DNA from: Mycolicibacterium rutilum
GTDB lineage: Bacteria; Actinomycetota; Actinomycetes; Mycobacteriales; Mycobacteriaceae
DNA: 64,000 bases
Direction of reading: 5' to 3'
Assembly (NCBI RefSeq): GCF_900108565.1
Contig: NZ_LT629971.1
Location: 5,890,001 to 5,954,000, forward strand
The notes under the pieces are model-generated. The model searched no databases. It was not told where the DNA came from and saw nothing but the letters and a program-made list of their open reading frames with translations. The position numbers and the translations under genes were made by a program. Positions 32,212-40,219 of this stretch are shown one piece after another. Positions within the stretch are counted from its first letter, which is position 1, and each line of letters opens with the position of its first letter.

Positions 32212-33732
32212 ATGACCACACAGATTCCGCATTTCATCAACGGGCAGCGCAGCACCGGTATCTCCACGCGCACCGCTGACGTCTTCAATCCGAGCACCGG
32301 CGAGGTGCAGGCGCAGGTCCTGCTGGGCTCGGCCGCCGATGTCGACGCCGCCGTCGCCGGCGCCGCCGAGGCGCAGAAGCAGTGGGCGGCCTGGAACCCG
32401 CAGCGCCGCGCCCGCGTGCTGATGAAGTTCATCGATCTGGTCAACCAGAACGCCGACGAGCTCGCCGAGCTGCTCTCGCTCGAGCACGGCAAGACCCACG
32501 CCGACTCGCTCGGCGACATCCAGCGCGGCCTCGAGGTCATCGAGTTCAGCGTCGGCATCCCGCACCTGCTCAAGGGTGAGTACACCGAGGGCGCCGGTCC
32601 GGGCATCGACGTGTACTCGCTGCGCCAGCCGCTCGGTGTCGTCGCAGGCATCACCCCGTTCAACTTCCCGGCGATGATCCCGCTGTGGAAGGCCGGCCCC
32701 GCGCTCGCGTGCGGAAACGCGTTCATACTCAAGCCTTCCGAGCGCGACCCGTCGGTCCCGGTCCGGCTGGCCGAGCTGTTCATCGAGGCGGGCCTGCCGC
32801 CGGGCGTGTTCCAGGTCGTGCACGGCGACAAGGAAGCCGTCGACGCCATCCTGCAGCACCCGACGATCCAGGCGGTCGGCTTCGTCGGCAGCTCAGACAT
32901 CGCGCAGTACATCTACTCCAACGCGACCGCCTCCGGTAAGCGCGCCCAGTGCTTCGGCGGCGCAAAGAACCACATGATCGTCATGCCCGACGCGGACCTC
33001 GACCAGGCCGTCGACGCGCTCATCGGCGCCGGCTACGGCAGCGCCGGCGAACGCTGCATGGCGATCAGCGTCGCCGTGCCCGTCGGCGAGGAGACCGCGA
33101 ACCGGCTGCGCGCCCGGCTGGCCGAGCGGGTCGCCGAACTGCGCGTCGGCCACAGCCTCGACCCCAAGGCCACCTACGGCCCGCTGGTCACCGAGGCCGC
33201 GCTCAAGCGGGTCCGCGACTACATCGACGCCGGCGTGGAGGCCGGAGCCGAGATCGTCGTCGACGGCCGCGAACGCACCAGCGACGACATGCAATTCGGG
33301 GACGCCAGCCTGGAGAAGGGCTTCTTCATCGGGCCGACGCTGTTCGATCACGTCACCACCGACATGTCGATCTACACCGACGAGATCTTCGGGCCGGTGC
33401 TGTGCATCGTGCGGGCCAACGATTACGAAGAGGCGCTCGCGCTGCCGTCGGAGCACGAGTACGGCAACGGCGTGGCGATCTTCACCCGCGACGGTGACGC
33501 CGCCCGCGACTTCGTGTCCCGGGTTCAGGTCGGCATGGTCGGCGTGAACGTGCCGATCCCGGTGCCGGTGGCCTACCACACCTTCGGCGGCTGGAAGCGG
33601 TCCGGATTCGGCGACCTCAACCAGCACGGCCCGCACTCGATCTTGTTCTACACCAAGACCAAGACCGTCACGCAGCGCTGGCCGTCGGGCATCAAGGATG
33701 GCGCGGAGTTCGTCATCCCCACGATGAAGTAA
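32212..33732 (+). CDS. mmsA: CoA-acylating methylmalonate-semialdehyde dehydrogenase
   Basis: Oxidises methylmalonate semialdehyde (and malonate semialdehyde) to propionyl-CoA (acetyl-CoA) with NAD and CoA in valine catabolism. The 506-residue ALDH-fold protein has PLGVVAGITPFNFPAMIPLW, AVGFVGSSDIAQYIYSNATA, the nucleophilic Cys in GSAGERCMAISVAVPVG, and EIFGPVLCIVRANDYEEAL. First gene of the mmsA-fadE9-mmsB cassette and preceded by a perfect palindrome. Confidence 0.96.
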   Translation: MTTQIPHFINGQRSTGISTRTADVFNPSTGEVQAQVLLGSAADVDAAVAGAAEAQKQWAAWNPQRRARVLMKFIDLVNQNADELAELLSLEHGKTHADSLGDIQRGLEVIEFSVGIPHLLKGEYTEGAGPGIDVYSLRQPLGVVAGITPFNFPAMIPLWKAGPALACGNAFILKPSERDPSVPVRLAELFIEAGLPPGVFQVVHGDKEAVDAILQHPTIQAVGFVGSSDIAQYIYSNATASGKRAQCFGGAKNHMIVMPDADLDQAVDALIGAGYGSAGERCMAISVAVPVGEETANRLRARLAERVAELRVGHSLDPKATYGPLVTEAALKRVRDYIDAGVEAGAEIVVDGRERTSDDMQFGDASLEKGFFIGPTLFDHVTTDMSIYTDEIFGPVLCIVRANDYEEALALPSEHEYGNGVAIFTRDGDAARDFVSRVQVGMVGVNVPIPVPVAYHTFGGWKRSGFGDLNQHGPHSILFYTKTKTVTQRWPSGIKDGAEFVIPTMK

Positions 33733-33737
33733 GCGGC

Positions 33738-34904
33738 ATGGACTATTTCGGGTTCGACGACGACGAACGCGTGATCGCCGAGACGGCGGCCGCGTTCGCC
33801 GACAAACGCCTGGCGCCGTTCGCGTCGGAGTGGGACGAAACGCACCACTTCCCCACCGATGTGCTGCGCGAGGCCGCCGAACTCGGGATGGCGGCGGTGT
33901 ACTGCAACGAGGACGTCGGCGGCAGCGGGCTGCGCCGGCTCGACGGCGTGCGGATCTTCGAACAGCTCGCCACCGCGGATCCGACGGTGGCGGCGTTCCT
34001 GTCGATCCACAACATGTGCACCTGGATGGTCGACACGTACGGCACCCCCGAACAGCGCAAGAGCCTGGTGCCGCGGCTGGCGTCGATGGAGCTGATCGCC
34101 AGCTACTGCCTCACCGAACCGGGCGCCGGGTCGGACGCAAGCGCGTTGCGCACCAGGGCCGTTCGGGACGGCGACCACTACGTGCTCGACGGCGTCAAGC
34201 AGTTCATCTCCGGCGCGGGCGCATCCGACGTCTACGTCGTGATGGCCCGCACCGGCGGCGAGGGACCGCGGGGCATTTCCACGTTCATCGTCGAAAAAGA
34301 CACGCCGGGACTGAGTTTCGGCGCGGACGAGGCGAAGATGGGGTGGCGCGCACAGCCCACCGCGCAGGTGATCCTCGAAGGTGTGCGGGTGCCTGCCGAC
34401 GCCATGCTCGGCGGCTCCGACGGTGAGGGCACCGGCTTCGGCATCGCGATGAACGGGCTCAACGGCGGCCGGATCAACATCGCCGCGTGCTCGCTCGGCG
34501 GAGCTCAGGCGGCCTACGACAAAGCCGTCGCCTACGTGCGCGACCGGGAGGCGTTCGGCGGCGCGCTGCTCGACGAGCCGACCATCCGGTTCACCCTCGC
34601 CGACATGGCCACCGCGCTGGAGACGTCGCGAAACCTGTTGTGGCGCGCGGCCCGCGCGCTCGACGAGAACCACCCGGACAAGGTCGAGCTGTGCGCGATG
34701 GCCAAGCGGTACGTCACCGACGCGTGCTACACCGTCGCCGACCAGGCGCTGCAGTTGCACGGCGGCTACGGCTACCTCAACGAGTACGGCATCGAGAAGA
34801 TCGTGCGCGATCTGCGGGTGCACCGCATCCTCGAGGGAACCAACGAAATCATGCGCGTGGTCATCGGGCGGTCGCAGGCCGCCAAGGTCCGTGCGTCGGC
34901 TTAG
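33738..34904 (+). CDS. fadE9: Acyl-CoA dehydrogenase, isobutyryl-CoA type
   Basis: FAD enzyme that probably oxidises isobutyryl-CoA to methacrylyl-CoA in valine breakdown. The 388 residues include SYCLTEPGAGSDASALRTRA (FAD and substrate loop), FISGAGASDVYVVMARTGGE, LQLHGGYGYLNEYGIEKIVR and the catalytic Glu in RILEGTNEIMRVVIGR. It starts five bases after mmsA and is followed by mmsB. The FadE9 name is given because M. tuberculosis carries the same trio; substrate is inferred from context. Confidence 0.92.
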   Translation: MDYFGFDDDERVIAETAAAFADKRLAPFASEWDETHHFPTDVLREAAELGMAAVYCNEDVGGSGLRRLDGVRIFEQLATADPTVAAFLSIHNMCTWMVDTYGTPEQRKSLVPRLASMELIASYCLTEPGAGSDASALRTRAVRDGDHYVLDGVKQFISGAGASDVYVVMARTGGEGPRGISTFIVEKDTPGLSFGADEAKMGWRAQPTAQVILEGVRVPADAMLGGSDGEGTGFGIAMNGLNGGRINIAACSLGGAQAAYDKAVAYVRDREAFGGALLDEPTIRFTLADMATALETSRNLLWRAARALDENHPDKVELCAMAKRYVTDACYTVADQALQLHGGYGYLNEYGIEKIVRDLRVHRILEGTNEIMRVVIGRSQAAKVRASA

Positions 34905-34916
34905 GAGAGGTCATCA

Positions 34917-35792
34917 ATGACGACGATCGCGTTTCTGGGGCTCGGCAACATGGGCGGGCCGATGGCGGCCAACCTGGTGAGTGCCGGGTTGACCGTCCGC
35001 GGCTTCGACCCCGTGCCCGCGTTGAAGGAGACCGCCGCCGGTAACGGCGCGACGGTGTTCGACACCGGCGCCGAAGCGGCCGCCGAGGCCGACGTCGTGA
35101 TCACGTCGCTGCCCAACGGCGACATCGTCAAGTCCTGCTACGCCGAGGTGTTGCCCGCGGCCAAGCCCGGCACGCTGTTCATCGACACCTCGACGATCTC
35201 CGTCGACGACGCCCGCGCGATTCACGGCCAGGCCGCCGAGCGCGGCTTCGCCCAGCTCGACGCGCCGGTGTCCGGCGGGGTCAAGGGCGCGACGGCGGGC
35301 ACGCTGGCGTTCATGGTCGGCGGCGAGGCGGACGCCGTCGAGCGAGCCCGGCCCATCCTGGAACCGATGGCGGGCAAGATCATTCACTGCGGCGCATCGG
35401 GCACCGGTCAGGCCGCCAAGCTGTGCAACAACATGGTGCTGGCCGTGCAGCAGATCGCGATCGGCGAGGCGTTCGTGCTGGCCGAGAAGCTGGGCCTGTC
35501 GGCGCAGTCGCTGTTCGACGTGATCACCGGCGCCACCGGCAACTGCTGGTCGGTGCACACGAATTGCCCGGTGCCGGGACCGGTTCCGACGTCACCGGCC
35601 AACAACGACTTCAAGCCGGGCTTCGCGACCGCGCTGATGAACAAGGACCTCGGGCTGGCGATGAACGCGGTCAAGTCGACGGGCGCGACCGCCCCGCTCG
35701 GCACCCACGCCGCCGACATCTACAAGAAGTTCGCGGCCGACCACGCCGACAAGGACTTCAGCGCAGTCATCGAACTGCTGCGCCAGAGCTGA
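34917..35792 (+). CDS. mmsB: 3-hydroxyisobutyrate dehydrogenase
   Basis: Oxidises 3-hydroxyisobutyrate to methylmalonate semialdehyde, the substrate of MmsA. The 291-residue protein has the NAD motif IAFLGLGNMGGPMAANLVS, substrate motif DAPVSGGVKGATAGTLAFMV, and the catalytic Lys in GTGQAAKLCNNMVLAVQQIA. An AGGAGAGG ribosome binding site precedes the start, 12 bp after fadE9. It completes the three-step valine cassette. Confidence 0.95.
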   Translation: MTTIAFLGLGNMGGPMAANLVSAGLTVRGFDPVPALKETAAGNGATVFDTGAEAAAEADVVITSLPNGDIVKSCYAEVLPAAKPGTLFIDTSTISVDDARAIHGQAAERGFAQLDAPVSGGVKGATAGTLAFMVGGEADAVERARPILEPMAGKIIHCGASGTGQAAKLCNNMVLAVQQIAIGEAFVLAEKLGLSAQSLFDVITGATGNCWSVHTNCPVPGPVPTSPANNDFKPGFATALMNKDLGLAMNAVKSTGATAPLGTHAADIYKKFAADHADKDFSAVIELLRQS

Positions 35793-35813
35793 GTTTTCGC
35801 GAGAGTCGGTGCG

Positions 35814-36632
35814 CTAGGCGGCCGACGTCTTGTGTGACTTCCACCAGGTGGTGTGCAGCCGCTGACAGTCCGCGATCCGCAGCGGGTTCGCGCCGTCGAA
35901 GGACGGTCGCACCGCCAGGGCGGCCGGGATGTCGGGCGTGCCCTCGCCGGTGATCACCACGGTCGGCATGCCGGCGCTGTTGGCCGCGCGCAGGCCGGAC
36001 GCGGACCCCGTGATCGCGATCGCGTCGTCCGGACACACCCCGAGCTCCCACAGCGCGTGCCGGTGCGCCTCGGGGTCCGGCGTCGGCTTGACGACGTCCT
36101 CCGCGGACACGACGCTTTCGACCAGCCCCTCCCCGACCAGCTGACGCACCAGCGGCTCGGCCCAGCCGCGCTGGCCGTTCGTCACCACCGCGATCTGCAT
36201 GCCTGCGCCGACGGCGTCCATCACGAAATCCACCAGCCCCGGCCGCGGCGCCAGGTCGCGCTCGAGGATCAGCTCGTCGAACAACATCGTCTTCGTCGTG
36301 TAGATCTCGTCGGCCAGCAACTTCGTCAACACGTCGACTTCGGTGGCCACCCCTCGCTTACGCAACTCGGCCGCGACGCGCTGCCGCTCATCGCTGAGCG
36401 CCAGCAACTGCCGATAGCGCACTACCGACCACTCGAAGTCCAATCCGTGCGCGGCGAACGCCGCGTTGTAGGCCACCCGGTGCCCGTCGCACTCGATGTC
36501 GGTGAGGGCGTCGAGGTCGAACACCACGGCGCGTAACGCGCACGTCGAGGTGGTCGAGGCACAGTCCCACCAGAACCGGCCCGCGCGCCATGTCGTCTCC
36601 TGCGTTGTCGGCATGAGTAGAGAGTGGTTCAC
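35814..36632 (-). CDS. HAD-like protein, motif IV degenerate
   Basis: Haloacid-dehalogenase-superfamily protein of the CbbY/beta-phosphoglucomutase type: nucleophile motif VVFDLDALTD, motif II IAVVTNGQRGW and motif III KPTPDPEAHRHAL. Motif IV, normally an acidic DSxxG, reads ITGSASGLRAANSAGM, so metal-binding acids are missing and activity may be lost or changed. The GTG at 36632 is the upstream limit; an ATG at 36614 is another candidate, and neither has a good ribosome binding site. The 30-odd residues before the HAD core (MPTTQETTWRAGRFWW) are unlike the family. Convergent with mmsB. Confidence 0.78.
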   Translation of the reverse strand: MNHSLLMPTTQETTWRAGRFWWDCASTTSTCALRAVVFDLDALTDIECDGHRVAYNAAFAAHGLDFEWSVVRYRQLLALSDERQRVAAELRKRGVATEVDVLTKLLADEIYTTKTMLFDELILERDLAPRPGLVDFVMDAVGAGMQIAVVTNGQRGWAEPLVRQLVGEGLVESVVSAEDVVKPTPDPEAHRHALWELGVCPDDAIAITGSASGLRAANSAGMPTVVITGEGTPDIPAALAVRPSFDGANPLRIADCQRLHTTWWKSHKTSAA

Positions 36633-36649
36633 GTCACAAGATCAGGCCT

Positions 36650-36663
36650 CCCCCAATCGGGGG
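36650..36663. promoter_or_regulatory. CCCCC-AATC-GGGGG inverted repeat between divergent genes
   Basis: Short perfect inverted repeat in the 97-bp gap between the HAD-like gene and the NarL-type response regulator. It could be a binding site for that regulator; the sequence evidence is only the symmetry and location. Confidence 0.35.
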
Positions 36664-36729
36664 ATCGTCAGCGCCAAACGCCGCTCCAAGTTCCTCTATC
36701 TGCGATTTGACCGCCACTAAGGTGGTCCC

Positions 36730-37386
36730 ATGCCCCCACCGGTGCGGCTCGTGCTGGTCGACGACCACGAGATGGTCATCGAAGGCCTCAAGGCCATGCT
36801 GGCGGCGTTCACCGACCGTGTACAGGTCGTCGGCCAGGCCGTCGGCGCGGAGCGGGCCCGGGCCGTGATCGACGACCTCAACCCCGACATCGTGCTGTGC
36901 GACGTGCGGATGCAGGGTGCCAGCGGCCTGGACCTGTGCCTCGAGCTGCGCGCGCACGACCCCGACCGCAAGGTCGTGATGCTGTCGGTCTACGACGACG
37001 AGCAGTACCTGTTCGAGGCGCTGCGGGTCGGCGCGTCGGGCTATCTGCTGAAAAGCATCAGCAGCGACGAGCTGGTCCGTCAGCTCGAGTTCGTGCACCG
37101 CGGCGAGACGGCGATCGACCCGGGCATGGCCGCGCGGGCCGTCGACACCGCCGCACGCCTGCAGCGCGACGAGTTCTGGCCCGGCGCGCGCCAGGGCCTG
37201 ACCCAGCGCGAGAGCGAGATCCTGTCGTTCGTCGTCAACGGCCTGTCGAACCGGGCGATCGCCACCAAGCTGGTGATCGGCGACGAGACCGTCAAGACGC
37301 ACCTCAGCTCCATCTACCGCAAGCTCGGCGTCAGCGACCGCACCGGCGCCGTCGCCACCGCACTGCGCGAAGGCATCTACAAATGA
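36730..37386 (+). CDS. NarL/LuxR-family response regulator
   Basis: DNA-binding response regulator, 218 residues. The receiver has LVLVDDHEMVIEGLKAM, phospho-acceptor Asp in VLCDVRMQGASGLDLC and Lys in GYLLKSISSDELV. The C-terminal LuxR-type helix-turn-helix reads LTQRESEILSFVVNGLSNRA, IATKLVIGDETVKTHLSSIY, RKLGVSDRTGAVATAL. The stop overlaps the kinase start (ATGA), so the two are made together. Target genes unknown; divergence from the HAD-like gene makes that a candidate. Confidence 0.94.
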   Translation: MPPPVRLVLVDDHEMVIEGLKAMLAAFTDRVQVVGQAVGAERARAVIDDLNPDIVLCDVRMQGASGLDLCLELRAHDPDRKVVMLSVYDDEQYLFEALRVGASGYLLKSISSDELVRQLEFVHRGETAIDPGMAARAVDTAARLQRDEFWPGARQGLTQRESEILSFVVNGLSNRAIATKLVIGDETVKTHLSSIYRKLGVSDRTGAVATALREGIYK

Positions 37387-38621
37387 ACCCGCCCGGCGGC
37401 CCGTCGAACGCGGTACGCGAACTCAGCCAGTACGCGCTGGCCGCCGACCGCGAGCTGGCCCTGCTGCGTGAGCTGATCCAGGCCGCGTCCAAGGGCCCGG
37501 GGGTGGAACCGCTGGCCGCCGCGGCCGCGCGGATGATCACCGCGGCCACCGCCAGCGACGTGTGCTTCGTGCACGTGCTCGACGACACCGACCGATCGCT
37601 GACGCTGGCCGGGGCGACGCCGCCGTTCGACGCCGAGATCGGCAAGATCAGACTTCCGCTGGGACAAGGGATTTCGGGTTGGGTCGCCAGCAACCGCGAA
37701 CCGGTGGTGATCACCCAGGACAAGGAGTCGGACCCGCGCTACAAGCCGTTCCCGGCGCTGCGCGGCTCGGACTTCACGTCGATGGTGTCGGTGCCGATGG
37801 AGACCGACCCCGGCGGGCTGGTCGGCGTGCTCAACGTGCACACCGTGGAGCGCCGCGAATTCACCGCCCGCGACGTGGAGTTGCTCGTGGTGATCGGCCG
37901 GCTGATCGCCGGCGCGATGCACCAGGCCCGGCTGCACCGGCAGCTGGTGGCCCGCGAGCGCGCACACGAGAACTTCGTCGAGCAGGTGATCGAGGCCCAG
38001 GAGCTGGAGCGACGACGGCTGGCCGGCGACATTCACGACGGCATCTCGCAACGGCTGGTGACGTTGTCGTACCGGTTGGACGCGGCCGCCAGGTCCGACG
38101 ACGCCGGCGTGGTCGCCGAACAGCTGGGTAAGGCCCGCGAGCTGGTCGAGCTGACACTGCAGGAGGCCCGCGCGGCGATCAGCGGGTTGCGCCCGCCGGT
38201 GCTCGACGATCTCGGGCTGGCCGGCGGACTGGCCAGCCTCGCGCGGTCGATCCCGCAGATCGGCATCGACGTCGAGCTGGCCGAGAAGCGGCTGCCCGAC
38301 CACATCGAGTTGGCGCTGTACCGGATCGCCCAGGAGTGCCTGCAGAACGTCGTCAAGCACGCGCGGGCGACCTCGGCCCGTCTGACGTTCGTCGTCGACA
38401 GCGGCGACACCGGTACCGTCGCGCGGCTCGAAATCGTCGACGACGGAGTCGGTTTCGACACGTTCGAGCATCCGCTCGGCGGTGACGAGATGGGCGGATA
38501 CGGGTTGCTGTCGATGGCCGAGCGCGCCGAGATCGTCGGCGGCCGGCTCAACATCCGGTCGCGCCCGGGCGCGGGTACCGCGGTGACGGCGACGATCCCG
38601 CTGCCGTCGTCCACCTCCTAG
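37383..38621 (+). CDS. GAF-domain sensor histidine kinase (HisKA_3 type)
   Basis: Partner of the NarL-type regulator. The 412 residues comprise a GAF domain (about 45-185: CFVHVLDDTDRSLTLAGATP; LGQGISGWVASNREPVVITQ; SMVSVPMETDPGGLVGVLNV), a dimerisation/phospho-His segment (LAGDIHDGISQRLVTLSYRL) and a HATPase (QECLQNVVKHARATSARLTF; IVDDGVGFDTFE; GGYGLLSMAERAEIVGG). No membrane helices, so it senses an intracellular ligand. The ATG at 37383 sits inside the regulator's stop. The last codons lie in a 16-bp tandem repeat. Confidence 0.94.
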   Translation: MNPPGGPSNAVRELSQYALAADRELALLRELIQAASKGPGVEPLAAAAARMITAATASDVCFVHVLDDTDRSLTLAGATPPFDAEIGKIRLPLGQGISGWVASNREPVVITQDKESDPRYKPFPALRGSDFTSMVSVPMETDPGGLVGVLNVHTVERREFTARDVELLVVIGRLIAGAMHQARLHRQLVARERAHENFVEQVIEAQELERRRLAGDIHDGISQRLVTLSYRLDAAARSDDAGVVAEQLGKARELVELTLQEARAAISGLRPPVLDDLGLAGGLASLARSIPQIGIDVELAEKRLPDHIELALYRIAQECLQNVVKHARATSARLTFVVDSGDTGTVARLEIVDDGVGFDTFEHPLGGDEMGGYGLLSMAERAEIVGGRLNIRSRPGAGTAVTATIPLPSSTS

Positions 38622-38642
38622 GGCGTCCACCTCCTAGGGCGT
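38609..38642. repeat. Two-copy 16-bp tandem repeat at kinase stop codon
   Basis: GTCCACCTCCTAGGGC occurs twice back to back, followed by GT. The first copy contains the kinase stop TAG; the second duplicates it just downstream. This looks like slippage-type duplication. The CCTAGG core also makes each copy partly palindromic. Confidence 0.9.
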
Positions 38643-38644
38643 GG

Positions 38645-39121
38645 TCACTCCAAGGAACACTCGGTCTCCCGATGCCGCTCGATGGCGGCGAGCACGTCCT
38701 CGGACATCTGCCGCATCGCCGCCATCCGCTCCGGTCCGAGCACGTCGACGAACATCTCGCGGACACGCGCCGCGTTGGCCGGCGCCGCGGTGCGGATCGC
38801 GTCGCGGCCGGCGTCGGTCAGCACGATGTCCGGGTAGCGGGCGCCCGAGTCCTCCCGGCAGATCAACCCGCGTTTCTCCATCCGGCCCAGGTGGTGCGAC
38901 AACCGGGTCTTCTCCCAGTGCGTCACCCGGCCCAGCTCGTAGGCCCGCATGCGCCCCTCCGGCGCGTCGGACAGATTGACCAGGATCTCGAAGTCGGAGT
39001 CCGACAGCCCGAAGTCGCGCTGCAGGTGCTGGACCAGGTGTCGCTCCAGCGTGTGCCGCATGTCCACGAATGCCCGCCACGCCGTCAGCTCGTCGTCGTT
39101 GAGCGCACCTTTTCTCGCCAT
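38645..39121 (-). CDS. MarR-family transcription regulator
   Basis: Winged-helix repressor, 158 residues from the ATG at 39121 (MARKGALNDDELTAWRAFVD), set by GGTGGGGGAT upstream. Core: HLQRDFGLSDSDFEILVNLS, the recognition region ELGRVTHWEKTRLSHHLGRM, EKRGLICREDSGARYPDIVL (wing). Divergent from an NmrA-like gene with two identical inverted repeats between them, so it very likely represses both. Effector unknown. The last bases abut the tandem repeat at the kinase gene end. Confidence 0.92.
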   Translation of the reverse strand: MARKGALNDDELTAWRAFVDMRHTLERHLVQHLQRDFGLSDSDFEILVNLSDAPEGRMRAYELGRVTHWEKTRLSHHLGRMEKRGLICREDSGARYPDIVLTDAGRDAIRTAAPANAARVREMFVDVLGPERMAAMRQMSEDVLAAIERHRETECSLE

Positions 39122-39142
39122 ATCCCCCACCGTACCGGTTCT

Positions 39143-39158
39143 GGTTGACATATCAACC
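39143..39158. promoter_or_regulatory. MarR operator copy 1 (GGTTGA-CATA-TCAACC)
   Basis: Sixteen-base inverted repeat with 6-base perfect arms. An identical copy starts 36 bp later. It covers a TTGACA that can serve as -35 for the NmrA-like gene, so binding would block the promoter. Confidence 0.85.
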
Positions 39159-39172
39159 CGACGGAGTATCGT
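39145..39172 (+). promoter_or_regulatory. Candidate sigma-A-type promoter of NmrA-like gene
   Basis: TTGACA (39145-39150), 16-base spacer, TATCGT (39167-39172). The -35 lies within operator copy 1 and the expected start site is just before operator copy 2, 42 bp before the ATG of the next gene. Confidence 0.55.
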
Positions 39173-39178
39173 AGGTCG

Positions 39179-39194
39179 GGTTGACATATCAACC
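39179..39194. promoter_or_regulatory. MarR operator copy 2 (GGTTGA-CATA-TCAACC)
   Basis: Exact repeat of the upstream 16-base operator, downstream of the predicted -10. Two sites flanking one promoter favour tight repression by the divergent MarR protein. Confidence 0.85.
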
Positions 39195-39213
39195 CAAAGA
39201 GATGGAGCTGAAG

Positions 39214-40167
39214 ATGACTACAGATGTGATCGCCGTCGTGGGAGCCACCGGCAATCAGGGCGGCGGGCTGGCTCGCGCGATCCTCACCGACCCCTCCTCG
39301 GCCTTTCGGGTGCGGGCCATCACCCGCGACGCGACGTCGGCGAAGGCCCGCCAACTTGCCGCCGATGGCGCCGAGGTCGTCTCGGCGGACCTCGACGATC
39401 TCGACAGCATGACCCGCGCCTTCGACGGCGCCCGGGGCGCGTTCGTCGTCACGAATTACTGGGCGAACCGCACACCGGAGGAGGAAGCCGCGCGCACCCG
39501 CGCCGAAGCCGAACTCCACCAGGCCGAAACCGCCGCGCGGGCCGCGAAGGCCGCCGGCGTGCAGCACGTGATCTGGTCGACGCTGGAGGACACGCGCGAG
39601 CACTTCGGCGACGACGAGCGGGTGCCGACCGTCGAGGGCCGCTACAAGGTGCCGCACTTCGACGCGAAGGCCGAAGCCGACAACTTCTTCACCGAACACG
39701 GTGTGCCGACGACGTTTCTCCGCACGACGGGCTTTTACGAAGGTTTCACCAGCGACCTGCAACCGGTGCGCGGCGAGGACGGCACGCTGGTGCTGACCCT
39801 GCCGATGGCCGACAAGACGATGGCGGCGATCGCGGTCGGCGACATCGGGCGCACGGCGCTGGGCATCTTCAAGCGCGGCGCGGAGTTCGTCGGCGAAACC
39901 GTGAGCATCGCCGGCGATCATCTGACCGGTGAGCAGTTCGCGGCAGAACTCGCGGCCTTCCACGGCGAGCCGGTCCGCTACCGTCCCCAGACCTGGGATG
40001 GGTTCCGCGCGTTGCCGTTTCCCGTCGCCGTCGAGATGGGCAACATGTTCCAGTACTACGCCGAGGACTCCGAGCGGTTCGTCGGCGTGCGTGATCTGGA
40101 CGTCGTGCGGTCACTCAACCCGGAACTGCAGTCGTTCCGCGACTGGCTGGCACAGCAGAAAGTCTGA
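39214..40167 (+). CDS. NmrA-like NAD(P)-binding protein
   Basis: Atypical short-chain dehydrogenase of the NmrA/HSCARG type, a family that often senses NADPH/NADP+ or reduces quinones. The 317-residue product has VIAVVGATGNQGGGLARAIL, ITRDATSAKARQLAADGAEV, HVIWSTLEDTREHFGDDERV and PTTFLRTTGFYEGF. No classical YxxxK catalytic pair is seen at the usual place. The ATG at 39214 follows GATGGAGCTG; an in-frame ATG at 39202 is possible. Controlled in all likelihood by the divergent MarR regulator. Confidence 0.9.
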   Translation: MTTDVIAVVGATGNQGGGLARAILTDPSSAFRVRAITRDATSAKARQLAADGAEVVSADLDDLDSMTRAFDGARGAFVVTNYWANRTPEEEAARTRAEAELHQAETAARAAKAAGVQHVIWSTLEDTREHFGDDERVPTVEGRYKVPHFDAKAEADNFFTEHGVPTTFLRTTGFYEGFTSDLQPVRGEDGTLVLTLPMADKTMAAIAVGDIGRTALGIFKRGAEFVGETVSIAGDHLTGEQFAAELAAFHGEPVRYRPQTWDGFRALPFPVAVEMGNMFQYYAEDSERFVGVRDLDVVRSLNPELQSFRDWLAQQKV

Positions 40168-40173
40168 CGAAGG

Positions 40174-40214
40174 CGCGAGTTGGGCCCAGGCCGCAGGCGT
40201 AGGCCCAACTCGCG
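40174..40214. terminator. Bidirectional hairpin between NmrA-like and Mn-catalase genes
   Basis: Perfect 13-bp arms, CGCGAGTTGGGCC and GGCCCAACTCGCG, around a 15-base loop, in the gap between two convergent genes. Confidence 0.85.
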
Positions 40215-40219
40215 ACGGG

